Source: Paraburkholderia sp. BL9I2N2 (lineage in GTDB: Bacteria; Pseudomonadota; Gammaproteobacteria; Burkholderiales; Burkholderiaceae). From it: a stretch of DNA of 64,000 bases. This document shows positions 37,039 through 45,613 of this stretch, piece by piece. Under the pieces are notes generated by a model, which worked only from the letters and a program-made list of their open reading frames with translations, did no database searches and had not been told where the DNA came from. Every line of letters starts with the position of its first letter. Within the stretch, counting starts at the first letter, position 1. The position numbers and the translations under genes are program-made. The stretch is from NCBI RefSeq assembly GCF_004339745.1, contig NZ_SMGP01000001.1:3596001-3660000 (forward strand), written 5' to 3'.

Positions 37039-37677
37039 TTACTTGTTCGGCTGCGGCGTCATGCGCAGATACGGACGCAGCGCCTTGTAGCCCTTCGGGA
37101 ATTTCTGCTTGATGACTTCCTCGTCCTTCAGCGACGGGACGATCACCACATCATCGCCCTGCTTCCAGTTGCCGGGCGTAGCAACCGAGTGGCTGTCGGT
37201 GAGTTGCAGCGAATCGATCACGCGCAGCACTTCGTCGAAGTTGCGGCCGGTGCTGGCCGGATAGGTGATGATCAGGCGCACCTTCTTCTTCGGGTCGATC
37301 ACGAACAGCGAGCGCACCGTGAGCGTCTCGTTCGCGTTCGGGTGGATCATGTCGTACAACTCGGCGACCTTGCGATCGCCATCCGCGAGAATCGGGAAGC
37401 CGACATTGGCGGCTTGAGTCTCGTTAATGTCTTTGATCCACTCTTTGTGCGACTCGGCACTGTCGACCGACAACGCGATGGTCTTCACGTTGCGCTTGTC
37501 GAATTCGTCGGCCAGCTTGGCGGTCAAGCCGAGTTCGGTCGTGCAGACCGGCGTGAAGTCGGCGGGGTGCGAAAACAGCACGCCCCAACTATCGCCCAGC
37601 CATTCATGGAATTTGATCGGGCCGACACTCGACTGCTGTTCGAAATCCGGCGCGATATCGCCAAGACGTAGACTCAT
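37039..37677 (-). CDS. 1-Cys peroxiredoxin (Prx6 type)
   Basis: Cytoplasmic thiol peroxidase of 212 residues that reduces hydrogen peroxide and organic peroxides. The single peroxidatic cysteine is in ADFTPVCTTELG (about 42-53). No second cysteine is present, so it belongs to the 1-Cys group and needs an outside thiol. The C-terminal extension GKYKALRPYLR-like (YKALRPYLRMTPQPNK) matches Prx6. The ATG at 37677 is favoured over one 14 codons upstream; AGGAGTTGC lies just before it. Confidence 0.92.
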   Translation of the reverse strand: MSLRLGDIAPDFEQQSSVGPIKFHEWLGDSWGVLFSHPADFTPVCTTELGLTAKLADEFDKRNVKTIALSVDSAESHKEWIKDINETQAANVGFPILADGDRKVAELYDMIHPNANETLTVRSLFVIDPKKKVRLIITYPASTGRNFDEVLRVIDSLQLTDSHSVATPGNWKQGDDVVIVPSLKDEEVIKQKFPKGYKALRPYLRMTPQPNK

Positions 37678-38020
37678 TGTGCAACTCCTATAGGGGTTTG
37701 GACATTGCCGCGCGACCATTTACCCGCGGCGCTCCGCAACGATAAAGCATACGGGAGGGACGGTGTATGACGAACGAACATCGCTTCACTACTTTATGCG
37801 TTTTTGTAATTTTCACCGATTTAGTGGAAACTTTGCGGGACAGATCAACTCCATCTTAGGCAAACTTGTCTGCACGTCGTGCAGGCGGTGGCGTTGTTTG
37901 TGGCTATGCTTCAACCGGGAACGGTTCGTGCGAAGTTGGAACCAACCGAGCCCTGCGCTCGCCAGCGGCCGTTTCTTTGGTTACGATTCACGCGTGGCGT
38001 GAGACGAAGGGGAGCTGTCA
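37678..38020. other. 343-bp divergent region upstream of the peroxiredoxin and DUF883 genes
   Basis: Carries the promoters of both genes. A 79-residue plus-strand frame (37763-38002) has no ribosome site or family resemblance and is not called. No operator could be assigned. Confidence 0.45.
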
Positions 38021-38323
38021 ATGTCGGAAATCAACAAGGAGAGATTGATGTCGGATATCAAAACCGTCCTCGCGGACGCTGAAGATCTGCTGAAACAGGC
38101 CGCGAGCGCCACCGGCGAGCGTGCTTCGGAACTTCGTGAAACGGCGCTCACGCGCCTGAAGCAAGCCAAGGAAAAGGCGGCCGACGTTCAGGTCGTGGTG
38201 GTCGAAAAAGGCAAGAAGGCAGCCCGCGCCACCGACGACTACGTGCACGAGCATCCGTGGGCATCCATCGGCATCGCCGCAGGCGCCGGTGTGCTGCTTG
38301 GGCTGTTGATCAACCGCAAGTAA
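38021..38323 (+). CDS. DUF883 (YqjD/ElaB-like) membrane-anchored protein
   Basis: Protein of 100 residues with a long charged amphipathic helix (about 10-75; KEKAADVQVVVVEKGKKAA) and a C-terminal membrane helix, SIGIAAGAGVLLGLLINRK, in which glycines recur. This matches E. coli YqjD and ElaB, inner-membrane proteins that bind stationary-phase ribosomes. GGGGAG lies about 10 bp before the ATG at 38021. First of three small envelope genes. Confidence 0.88.
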   Translation: MSEINKERLMSDIKTVLADAEDLLKQAASATGERASELRETALTRLKQAKEKAADVQVVVVEKGKKAARATDDYVHEHPWASIGIAAGAGVLLGLLINRK

Positions 38324-38455
38324 CACTGCCGATGCCGCCGGGCGTAGCTCGTCCGGCGCACCAGCGAATCGAGTTGACCGGCGCACGCCTGGCCGGTCCG
38401 CTTCTTCTGGCGCGCGCGCGCGCCGGTTAGGCCTTCACGCGCAACGCCCACAGCC

Positions 38456-38842
38456 ATGACGATCGAAACACAATCGCAGCGCGGAGAACATAGTCCGTTA
38501 CGCCGCATAATCGGTTCCGTGTTTGCCATTCTGCAAACGCGGCTGGAATTGGTCGGCATCGAACTCGCCGAAGAAAAGGACCGTTTGCTCGGCGTGCTGT
38601 TCCTCGGCCTTGCCGCCATGATGCTCGCCACCATGGCGCTGATCGCGCTGACCGCGCTGATCGCTATCGCCTTCTGGGACACCTACCGCTGGCAGGCGCT
38701 CGCCGGCATCACCGCGGTCTATGCGATTGCGGGACTAGCTTGTGCGCTGAAAGCGCGCAGCGGTTTGCGCAATGCTCCAATGGTGTTCGAAGCGACCCTC
38801 GCCGAGTTCGAAAAAGACCGCGACGTGTTCCGCAAACCGTGA
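38456..38842 (+). CDS. YqjE-like / holin-superfamily membrane protein
   Basis: Protein of 128 residues with a cytoplasmic N-terminal helix (LRRIIGSVFAILQTRLELVG, about 14-33) and two membrane helices (about 46-75 and 82-102). It is the YqjE/holin_III-like component typically found between a DUF883 gene and a YqjK gene. Function not established; a role in envelope stress is inferred from E. coli yqjDEK. Confidence 0.82.
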   Translation: MTIETQSQRGEHSPLRRIIGSVFAILQTRLELVGIELAEEKDRLLGVLFLGLAAMMLATMALIALTALIAIAFWDTYRWQALAGITAVYAIAGLACALKARSGLRNAPMVFEATLAEFEKDRDVFRKP

Positions 38843-38950
38843 CCTTGAAGGCGCAACGGCGTGCCCTTCGCGCCTTGCGTCTTGCTTGAGAAGCTCGCGC
38901 GAAATGCAGCGCCGTTCCACCGCCCCACCATTCACTGCCGCCGACACGCC

Positions 38951-39430
38951 ATGAGCCAGATCCATTCCGACACCGCATTCCGTAACAAGCGCCACCAGGC
39001 CAAAGATCTGAGCGCACCGCATTTGCGAGCACTGCGCAAGGAGCTGCTGCTGGTGCGTGCGGATGTCGAGCGTATGGAACTCGCTCAAGCGACCATCGAG
39101 TTGCGACAGGCGGTCACGCACTTCAGCTGGCTCAAATTTATCCTGCCGGGCTTCGGTGGCATGCGCGTCGGCAAGGGCTCGAAGGCGAGCTTTATCAACG
39201 CGGGGAGCATCGGCGCCCTTCTCAAACAGTATCCGCTCATCAGCTCGATCGTTTCGATCCTCCTCGCCAAGCCACTGCGTACGACGGTCGTGGCCGGCGC
39301 CAAACCCGTTTTGAAGTGGGGCAGTCTTGCGCTTGCCGGGTGGGAAGGCTATCGGATCTGGCAGCAGATGAAGCGAGATTCGGCGGCCTCGTCTGGCAAC
39401 AAGGCTGAATCCACGGACAGCGGTTACTGA
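38951..39430 (+). CDS. YqjK-like small envelope protein
   Basis: Protein of 159 residues, third in the DUF883-YqjE-YqjK order. It has a charged, coiled-coil-prone N-terminal half (LRALRKELLLVRADVERMEL, about 26-45) and an apolar C-terminal part (about 88-135) that may enter the membrane. The sequence is only weakly similar to E. coli YqjK and is assigned mostly by position. Confidence 0.65.
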   Translation: MSQIHSDTAFRNKRHQAKDLSAPHLRALRKELLLVRADVERMELAQATIELRQAVTHFSWLKFILPGFGGMRVGKGSKASFINAGSIGALLKQYPLISSIVSILLAKPLRTTVVAGAKPVLKWGSLALAGWEGYRIWQQMKRDSAASSGNKAESTDSGY

Positions 39431-39469
39431 GGGCAAACGCTGCGGGCCGTGTCGCCTCGGCTTGGCTCG

Positions 39470-39898
39470 CTAGCGTGTATTCCAGCAGTCGTCGCTAATG
39501 GACGTCGAACCGCTTGCCCCGTTTTTGTTGCCGCGTAACCCTGTCGAATCGAGCGTGAAAATGCCGCATGTGTCGTCGCGCATCGGGCCGGATTCGCTTG
39601 GCGTTGCCTCGATCGCATAGCCCCCGTTCGTATCGTCCGCGGGCAGTACGTGCAGGCGATAGACAGGCGTGCCGAATTGCGGCGCCTGATCGAGGCCGGG
39701 GGGCAATGTCGGCGCGCTGTCGCTTGCCGCTCCTTGGACAAATTGGGCCGCGCGATAGAGCGCGGACGCCGCGTCGATTCGATGAGTGCGAGCAATATGG
39801 CTGCGATACGAAGGCACGGCAAAGACGGCCAGCGTAGCGGCGATCGCTAGCGTAATCATCAACTCGAGCAGCGTGAACGCGGATGCATGCGGCTTCAT
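39470..39898 (-). CDS. pilE: Type IV minor pilin PilE-like
   Basis: Prepilin-like protein of 142 residues. After MKPHASA comes the pilin helix FTLLELMITLAIAATLAVFA with the glutamate at position 5. Unusually, the residue before the cleavage site is alanine rather than glycine. The C-terminal globular part has two cysteines (DTCGIF and DDCWNTR) able to form the pilin disulfide loop. It is the last gene of the fimT-pilV-pilW-pilX operon, 10 bp after pilX, with pilY1 missing from between. Confidence 0.82.
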   Translation of the reverse strand: MKPHASAFTLLELMITLAIAATLAVFAVPSYRSHIARTHRIDAASALYRAAQFVQGAASDSAPTLPPGLDQAPQFGTPVYRLHVLPADDTNGGYAIEATPSESGPMRDDTCGIFTLDSTGLRGNKNGASGSTSISDDCWNTR

Positions 39899-39908
39899 GT
39901 CGCCTCCG

Positions 39909-40412
39909 TCAAAAAGGTCTGGCGGCAACGCGGCGCCAATGACGTTCGATTTTTTGTCCGTCGATCACCAGTTCCATTTGCAGCCATACCTGTGACTCGC
40001 TGACGCGGCCGAAGCCGCGTGAAGTCAATAAATACGCCCGAGCATCGGCACGAGTGGCTAGACGCCAGGCCTCGATCAGACATTGCGGTGCGCGCAGCGA
40101 GCCGGGCCATTGCGCCACCGGCGTAACGGCGCCTGCATCGAATGCGGCTGCGAGTTTCCAATGTGTCGGCTCACCGGCTGCGACCGGCGGCGGTGCTCCG
40201 GACTGCGCGCTTGCAGCCGCGATGACACTGCGTGCGCATAAGGTCAACGCTGAATCCGCCGCGTGAAAGGCCTGCAAGTAGTCGCGGACGTTGGTCGTGC
40301 CGCGCGCTGCTGCGAGTGAGGTTTCGAACCAGGCGGCGGAAGTGACCAACATCATTGTTGAAATCAGCAGGACGATCGGCAGCACCATGCCGCGTTCGCG
40401 AGCGCGTGACAC
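39909..40412 (-). CDS. pilX: Type IV pilus assembly protein PilX
   Basis: Minor pilin of 167 residues whose N-terminal part GMVLPIVLLISTMMLVTSAA is a pilin-like helix lacking the glutamate at position 5, as in PilX. The C-terminal part resembles PilX with CARSVIAAASAQ and WQ-type ending VWLQMELVIDGQ. The start is uncertain: GTG at 40412 gives MSRARERGM, the usual short leader, while an upstream GTG at 40520 overlaps the pilW stop in GTGA and would add 36 residues. It is followed by pilE after 10 bp. Confidence 0.75.
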   Translation of the reverse strand: MSRARERGMVLPIVLLISTMMLVTSAAWFETSLAAARGTTNVRDYLQAFHAADSALTLCARSVIAAASAQSGAPPPVAAGEPTHWKLAAAFDAGAVTPVAQWPGSLRAPQCLIEAWRLATRADARAYLLTSRGFGRVSESQVWLQMELVIDGQKIERHWRRVAARPF

Positions 40413-40516
40413 GTTGCGACCCGTTCGGCTTGGGCCTGACAAGATTGCCAGGTCATCGTGGCATCTAACGCACTTCCCGTCCGTGCAGCTCGGCTGCATT
40501 TCCCTTCGTCGTTTTG

Positions 40517-41329
40517 TCACAGCGAATCCTCCACGTGGTTGCGTATCGCCACACGCCGCGAGAACGCCTGTCGCCGCCGCGAGTCGGCGGCGAGAGCGCT
40601 CACGCCGTCGCAGTCGACATAGCGCGCACGCTGTTGTCCCTGCGGCGCGCCGCGCACGAGCACACAGAGATCGACGGCGACGATCTTCGCCCATTGATCA
40701 GCCATCACGGCCGACGCGTCGATTGCGGCCAACCCGCCGGCCAACCAGTACTTGATCCGCAAGCGTTCGACGCCTTCGACCAGCGGTTGAGCGGACCCCG
40801 TCTTGCCGTTGCCCTCGCAGTAAAGCTCCGGCTCGCCGGTCGAACCGCTTGTTCTCGCGAAGTACCGGTTGACGACCAGCACGCCCTGGTCGCCGAGTGC
40901 CGCGTTGCCGCCAGTCACCGCCTGGCCGAGGCAGTCGGTCGTTTGTCCGCTGGTCGATGGCCATGTGGAGATGTTGTCGCCCACGTAGCGGACCGCGACA
41001 CCGTCCGAGTGGCTGGGCAAGGTCTCGCAAGCGAGGCTATCGTCCGCGCCGGTCGGGCGGCCGCCCGAGCATCCGAACATCGGCGCGGGACTGTTGTATC
41101 GTGCGACGTCCGCGGGCACGAAGCCTGCCATTTGCAGTTGCTGGCCAATCAGCGTCAGCGCTGTCAGACCGGCCTCGCGAATCCGCATCGCATCGCTCGC
41201 GTGCTCGAACGCGCTCCGCTGCGTCGTATAGAGCGAGACTGCACCCGCGGTCACCAGTAGCCCCAGCGCCATAGCGATCACGAATTCGATCAGGGTGTGG
41301 CCGGAAGCAGGATTCGAACGCCGCATCAT
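40517..41329 (-). CDS. pilW: Type IV pilus assembly protein PilW
   Basis: Minor pilin of 270 residues. Leader MMRRSNPASG is followed by HTLIEFVIAMALGLLVTAGA with histidine, not phenylalanine, as the first mature residue and glutamate at position 5. The globular part resembles PilW, with LTLIGQQLQMAGFVP and several cysteines. Its ATG overlaps the pilV stop in ATGA. It helps prime pilus assembly in complex with PilV and PilX. Confidence 0.83.
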   Translation of the reverse strand: MMRRSNPASGHTLIEFVIAMALGLLVTAGAVSLYTTQRSAFEHASDAMRIREAGLTALTLIGQQLQMAGFVPADVARYNSPAPMFGCSGGRPTGADDSLACETLPSHSDGVAVRYVGDNISTWPSTSGQTTDCLGQAVTGGNAALGDQGVLVVNRYFARTSGSTGEPELYCEGNGKTGSAQPLVEGVERLRIKYWLAGGLAAIDASAVMADQWAKIVAVDLCVLVRGAPQGQQRARYVDCDGVSALAADSRRRQAFSRRVAIRNHVEDSL

Positions 41330-41772
41330 TTTGCAAACGCCAGCGCCACGCATGAAGAGCCCGCCGGAAGATCCGCTCCGCCGCAGGACGCGGGCTTGTC
41401 GATGACATCGTCGGAATGCGGCATGTCGCGCAGTGATGTCCATGTCACGCGAGCAGCCGACACACCACCGTTGTCTCCCACCGAGGCTTCGCCATGCGGC
41501 AAAAGTACCGTGGCCCGTGCGTCCCATTGCCTGATTGCGGAGTCGCCAGCGGAGGGTGCGCTCATCGCTTCCGCGACGGAATCCGCGATCCAGGCAGCAT
41601 GTTCGCGCATGGACATCGCGCGGGCTTCGCGTGCGGTCCACAACTGACCGGCGATCAAACCTAGTGCGGTGACTGCCATCAACGCGACCGCCAGCATGAC
41701 CTCGATCAATGAACTGCCGCGACACTTCGACTCGCTGCGGCGCGAGTGCCGGCTCTGCGAATATCGGCTCAT
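41326..41772 (-). CDS. pilV: Type IV pilus assembly protein PilV
   Basis: Minor pilin of 148 residues. Leader ends in ESKCRG, followed by SSLIEVMLAVALMAVTALGL, so the first mature residue is serine with glutamate at position 5 preserved. The globular part has a cysteine pair in PASCGGADLPAGSSC. Its ATG overlaps the fimT stop in ATGA and its own stop overlaps pilW. Confidence 0.8.
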   Translation of the reverse strand: MSRYSQSRHSRRSESKCRGSSLIEVMLAVALMAVTALGLIAGQLWTAREARAMSMREHAAWIADSVAEAMSAPSAGDSAIRQWDARATVLLPHGEASVGDNGGVSAARVTWTSLRDMPHSDDVIDKPASCGGADLPAGSSCVALAFAK

Positions 41773-42329
41773 GACGCCGCTCCGCATGCACCTTCGACAA
41801 TGCGCGCGCGGCCGCCCGCCGCGATACGAATGCAACGTCGCCACTTGTCCCCTTGCGTCGCCCTGGACGGCGCACGCGGCGCGATATCAAAACTGCGAAA
41901 GGTGCCGATCAATTGCCCCGCCGGCGGCGTGAACGTGAGATTCGTCTGCGTGCCGACGATGCTCACGGCCGCAAGCAGCGGTTGCGCACGCAATAGCGAT
42001 AGCGTGCCGCCTCGTTCGGCCAGGACGGCCCAGCCGCACGACCAGTCAGCGACGCCATTGCCGCACGGCTGCCCCGCGGCAAGACAATGCCGCGCGGCGT
42101 CGATCCGGCACACGGTGACGCGTGCGCCTCGGCGTAACGCCTCACTGCGCGCATAAGCGAGCGTCGATGCAAGCGCCTTTGCGCGGGCGTCGACCTGGTC
42201 GCGTACGTACCACGCTACGAACGACGGCGTGGCCATCACAGCGATGACAGCCAGCAGCGCGACCACGGCCAGCGTTTCGACAAGCGTAAAGCCGCGGTAT
42301 CGCGGCGGACGGACTGCATTTCGATTCAT
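41769..42329 (-). CDS. fimT: Prepilin FimT/GspH family
   Basis: Pseudopilin-like protein of 186 residues with the canonical start RGFTLVETLAVVALLAVIAV, cleaved after glycine with phenylalanine first and glutamate at position 5. The GspH/FimT domain follows (about 55-165; GARVTVCRIDAARHC, then FDIAPRAPSRA). It is the first gene of the minor-pilin operon. AGGGA precedes the ATG at 42329. Confidence 0.83.
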   Translation of the reverse strand: MNRNAVRPPRYRGFTLVETLAVVALLAVIAVMATPSFVAWYVRDQVDARAKALASTLAYARSEALRRGARVTVCRIDAARHCLAAGQPCGNGVADWSCGWAVLAERGGTLSLLRAQPLLAAVSIVGTQTNLTFTPPAGQLIGTFRSFDIAPRAPSRATQGDKWRRCIRIAAGGRARIVEGACGAAS

Positions 42330-42533
42330 CTGCATCCCTGATCGATTCGAAGAATGCAGTCAATCTAGCGATTTGCAAATCGCCCAACAATCGGCCGAAT
42401 GGCCAGGTGGCACTCAGACGCTTTCCCGCGCAAGAATGCACGCGACGAACCATAACGGCAGCGGGGGATACAGATGCGCGAAACAACGCGGGAGAAAACG
42501 GCGACTCAAACGCGACGCGAGATGCGACTACGT

Positions 42534-43016
42534 TCAGCGTTTGCGGGGGGGCTTGGGAGGAGAAGAGGCGCGGCGAAATTCTTCGATCACGTCTTCGAAT
42601 TCGGAGACGTCTTCGAAACGCCGGTAGACGGAAGCGAAACGAACGTAGGCAATGGTATCGAGCGCACGCAACTCGTTCATCACGAGTTCGCCGAGGCGCT
42701 CGCTGCGCACTTCGCGCTCGCCGCTGCCGAGCAACAGATACTCGATGCGGGCGACCGCCGCGTCGATCGCGTCCGCTGCCACCGGGCGCTTGCGCAGCGC
42801 CAGTTGCATGCTCGCGACGATCTTGCGACGGTCGAATTCGGTGCGGCTGCCATCCTTCTTGACGACCGACGGCAACGCCAGCTCGACCCGCTCATACGTC
42901 GTAAAACGTTTGTCGCAGGCCGGGCAGCGGCGGCGCCGGCGAATCGTCGCGCCGTCTTCGGATACGCGCGAGTCGACCACTTGCGTATCGGCGTGACGGC
43001 AGAAGGGGCAATGCAT
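42534..43016 (-). CDS. nrdR: Transcriptional repressor NrdR
   Basis: Ribonucleotide reductase repressor of 160 residues. The N-terminal zinc ribbon has CPFC (about 3-6) and CPAC (about 31-34), followed by RFTTYERVE, and the ATP-cone domain spans about 48-138 with KKDGSRTEFDRRKIV. It senses dATP/ATP and shuts off nrd genes. It is 6 bp after glyA and cotranscribed with it, a common betaproteobacterial arrangement. Confidence 0.96.
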   Translation of the reverse strand: MHCPFCRHADTQVVDSRVSEDGATIRRRRRCPACDKRFTTYERVELALPSVVKKDGSRTEFDRRKIVASMQLALRKRPVAADAIDAAVARIEYLLLGSGEREVRSERLGELVMNELRALDTIAYVRFASVYRRFEDVSEFEDVIEEFRRASSPPKPPRKR

Positions 43017-43022
43017 GGCGGC

Positions 43023-44270
43023 TTAGCGGTAAACCGGGAAGCGCTGGGTCAGCTCAGCGACTTGTCCGCGCACACGTTCGATCGTGGCCGCGTCTTCCGG
43101 GTTATCCAGCACGTCGGCGATCAGGTTACCCACCTGCTCCGCTTCCTTCACGCCAAAGCCGCGCGTGGTCATGGCCGGCGAGCCGAGACGCACGCCGCTC
43201 GTCACGAACGGCTTTTCCGGATCGTTCGGGATCGCGTTCTTGTTGACGGTGATGTGAGCGGCGCCCAGCGCGGCTTCAGCAACCTTGCCGGTGATCTTCT
43301 TCGCACGCAGGTCAACGAGCATCACGTGGCTTTCAGTGCGGCCCGACACGATGCGCAGACCGCGCTTGACCAGCGTCTCAGCCAGCACGCGCGCGTTTTC
43401 GACGACTTGCTGCTGATAGGCCTTGAACTCCGGCGACAGCGCTTCCTTGAACGCGACAGCCTTGCCGGCGATCACGTGCATCAACGGACCGCCTTGAATG
43501 CCCGGGAAGATTGCAGAGTTGATCTGCTTTTCGAACTCGGCCTTCATCAGGATCACGCCGCCGCGCGGGCCGCGCAGGCTCTTGTGCGTGGTGGTGGTGA
43601 CGAAGTCGGCGTGCGGCACCGGATTCGGATAGACGCCCGCGGCGATCAGGCCGGCGTAATGCGCCATGTCGACCATGAAGTACGCGCCGATCGACTTGGC
43701 GATCTTCGACAGGCGTTCGAAATCGATACGCAGCGCGAACGCGGAGGCGCCCGCCACGATCAGCTTCGGCTTGTGTTCCTGAGCGAGCTTCTCCGCGGCG
43801 TCGTAGTCGATGTCTTCGGCTTCGTTCAGGCCGTAGCTGACCACGTTGAACCACTTGCCCGACATGTTGACCGGCGAACCGTGCGTGAGGTGGCCACCGT
43901 GCGCGAGGCTCATGCCCATGATCGTGTCACCCGGCTTGAGCATGGCGAAGAACACGCCCTGGTTGGCTTGCGAGCCGGAGTTCGGCTGCACGTTGGCGGC
44001 TTCGGCGCCGAACAGTTGCTTCACGCGGTCGATCGCCAGCTGCTCGGCGACGTCGACGTACTCGCAGCCGCCGTAGTAGCGCTTGCCCGGATACCCTTCA
44101 GCGTACTTGTTCGTGAGTTGCGAGCCTTGCGCAGCCATGACAGCCGGGCTCGTGTAGTTTTCCGATGCGATCAGCTCGATATGCTCTTCCTGACGGCGGT
44201 TTTCCTGCTCGATGACCTTCCAGAGTTCAGGATCGACGTTGGCGATGGTGCTTTGGGCTCTGTCAAACAT
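43023..44270 (-). CDS. glyA: Serine hydroxymethyltransferase
   Basis: PLP enzyme of 415 residues that converts serine and tetrahydrofolate to glycine and methylene-tetrahydrofolate. The PLP lysine is in TTTHKSLRGPRGG and the cofactor aspartate in VDMAHYAGLIAAG. The N-terminal ELIASENYTSPAVM and GSQLTNKYAEGYPGKRYY are typical. First gene of glyA-nrdR. Confidence 0.97.
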   Translation of the reverse strand: MFDRAQSTIANVDPELWKVIEQENRRQEEHIELIASENYTSPAVMAAQGSQLTNKYAEGYPGKRYYGGCEYVDVAEQLAIDRVKQLFGAEAANVQPNSGSQANQGVFFAMLKPGDTIMGMSLAHGGHLTHGSPVNMSGKWFNVVSYGLNEAEDIDYDAAEKLAQEHKPKLIVAGASAFALRIDFERLSKIAKSIGAYFMVDMAHYAGLIAAGVYPNPVPHADFVTTTTHKSLRGPRGGVILMKAEFEKQINSAIFPGIQGGPLMHVIAGKAVAFKEALSPEFKAYQQQVVENARVLAETLVKRGLRIVSGRTESHVMLVDLRAKKITGKVAEAALGAAHITVNKNAIPNDPEKPFVTSGVRLGSPAMTTRGFGVKEAEQVGNLIADVLDNPEDAATIERVRGQVAELTQRFPVYR

Positions 44271-44786
44271 ACGGATTCCGTTGAATGTGTTCAGGTTAAC
44301 CGGATAGTGCGCCGAATCTTGCGTAGAGGGTACGCAGCGCTGCTGGCGGCTGGGCCAGCCCTGACGTGGCGGATGGAGAGTCGCCGCACACGCGAGGCAG
44401 GACAGCCACCGTCAGCGCAGATCAATGCGCGCGGATCACGGCTGCCCAGGCGAACGGCAAAACGGCACCCTGCGCTTCACGGTGGGTTGTTCCACCTTGA
44501 ACCCGGTTGCTTGAACCGGTTCTATCGCCAGTCACGCAGGGATGAGCGCGTTAGTTTATTGGAAGAGGATCGAATAGGCAACCAGCTTCCGGCCGCTGCC
44601 GCAGGCGCTCGCCGGGCGGCCCGCAGCGCCCTCTTGCGCGGCGCGCAAACATCTGAGGAAAGTCTTGCGGAAACCCGCGGCGCGTCCCTGCCACGGCCAC
44701 TCGTACGGTTGGTTCATCCTTGCCGCAGCGCCGCAATGGAAGTAGGCTTGGGGCCTTTCTCTCTTACCAGCCTGGGAACCACTGTA
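44271..44786. other. 516-bp divergent region between glyA and ydfG
   Basis: Must carry the promoters of both genes. No riboswitch-like helix set, RNA gene or repeat was recognised. A plus-strand frame runs through it continuous with ydfG and a minus-strand frame crosses it; both read as arginine-rich shadows. Confidence 0.5.
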
Positions 44787-45533
44787 ATGATCGTGTTCGT
44801 CACCGGAGCGTCCGCGGGATTCGGCGCCGCCATCGCTCGCGCCTTCGTCAAAGGCGGCCATCGCGTCGTCGCCACCGCACGCCGCAAGGACCGCCTGCAA
44901 GAACTCGCCGACGAACTCGGCGACGCACTTCTGCCGTACGAACTCGACGTCCGCGACCGCGCCGCCGTCGAAGCCGTACCGGCCTCGCTGCCGGCCGATT
45001 TCGCCGCAGTCGACGTGCTGGTCAACAATGCCGGCCTCGCACTCGGCATCGAACCGGCGCAAAAAGCGAGTCTCGACGAATGGAACACCATGATCGAGAC
45101 CAACTGCACCGGACTCGTTCAAGTCACCCACGCGCTCCTGCCCGGCATGGTGGAGCGCAATCGCGGCCACATTTTCAATCTCGGCTCGGCGGCCGGCAGC
45201 TGGCCCTACGCGGGCGGCAACGTGTACGGCGCCACCAAAGCGTTCGTGCATCAGTTCAGCCTGAATTTGCGCGCCGATGTCGCCGGCACCGCGCTGCGGG
45301 TGACGAACGTCGAACCGGGCCTGTGCGGCGGTACCGAGTTCTCGAACGTGCGCTTTCGCGGCGACGATGAAAAGGCCGGCAAAATGTACGAAAACGTGCA
45401 GCCGCTGACACCTGAAGACATCGCCGACTCGATCTACTGGATCGCCACACGCCCGGCGCACGTCAACATCAATACGATCGAACTGATGCCGGTGGCTCAA
45501 TCGTTCTCCGCTTTGTCCGTTCATCGCGGCTGA
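44787..45533 (+). CDS. ydfG: SDR family NADP-dependent 3-hydroxyacid/L-allo-threonine dehydrogenase
   Basis: Short-chain dehydrogenase of 248 residues, equal in length to E. coli YdfG. It has the cofactor motif TGASAGFGAAIA (about 7-18), NNAG (about 80), and the active-site YGATK (about 148-152) with upstream serine in NLGSAAGSW. An arginine after the first motif (ARRKDRL) favours NADPH. It reduces malonic semialdehyde or oxidises allo-threonine/serine. The ATG at 44787 matches the family start exactly. Confidence 0.9.
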   Translation: MIVFVTGASAGFGAAIARAFVKGGHRVVATARRKDRLQELADELGDALLPYELDVRDRAAVEAVPASLPADFAAVDVLVNNAGLALGIEPAQKASLDEWNTMIETNCTGLVQVTHALLPGMVERNRGHIFNLGSAAGSWPYAGGNVYGATKAFVHQFSLNLRADVAGTALRVTNVEPGLCGGTEFSNVRFRGDDEKAGKMYENVQPLTPEDIADSIYWIATRPAHVNINTIELMPVAQSFSALSVHRG

Positions 45534-45613
45534 AATGCGCGGCTGAGGGCCGCCGGACGGGGCACACATCTTGAAACAGACCTGGGGGTGTGCGTTCCGG
45601 TAAAATGCGCCGC

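Noticed and set aside
37763..38002. 79-residue plus-strand frame upstream of the DUF883 gene
   Set aside because: No ribosome site and Cys/Trp/Arg-rich composition not typical of a protein; region is more likely promoter DNA.
44271..44786. Possible riboswitch upstream of glyA
   Set aside because: No conserved glycine or purine riboswitch core could be recognised by eye.
42474..45533. 1019-residue plus-strand open frame
   Set aside because: Only its last 248 residues (from 44787) form a known protein, YdfG. The rest lies opposite nrdR and glyA and reads as arginine-rich shadow.
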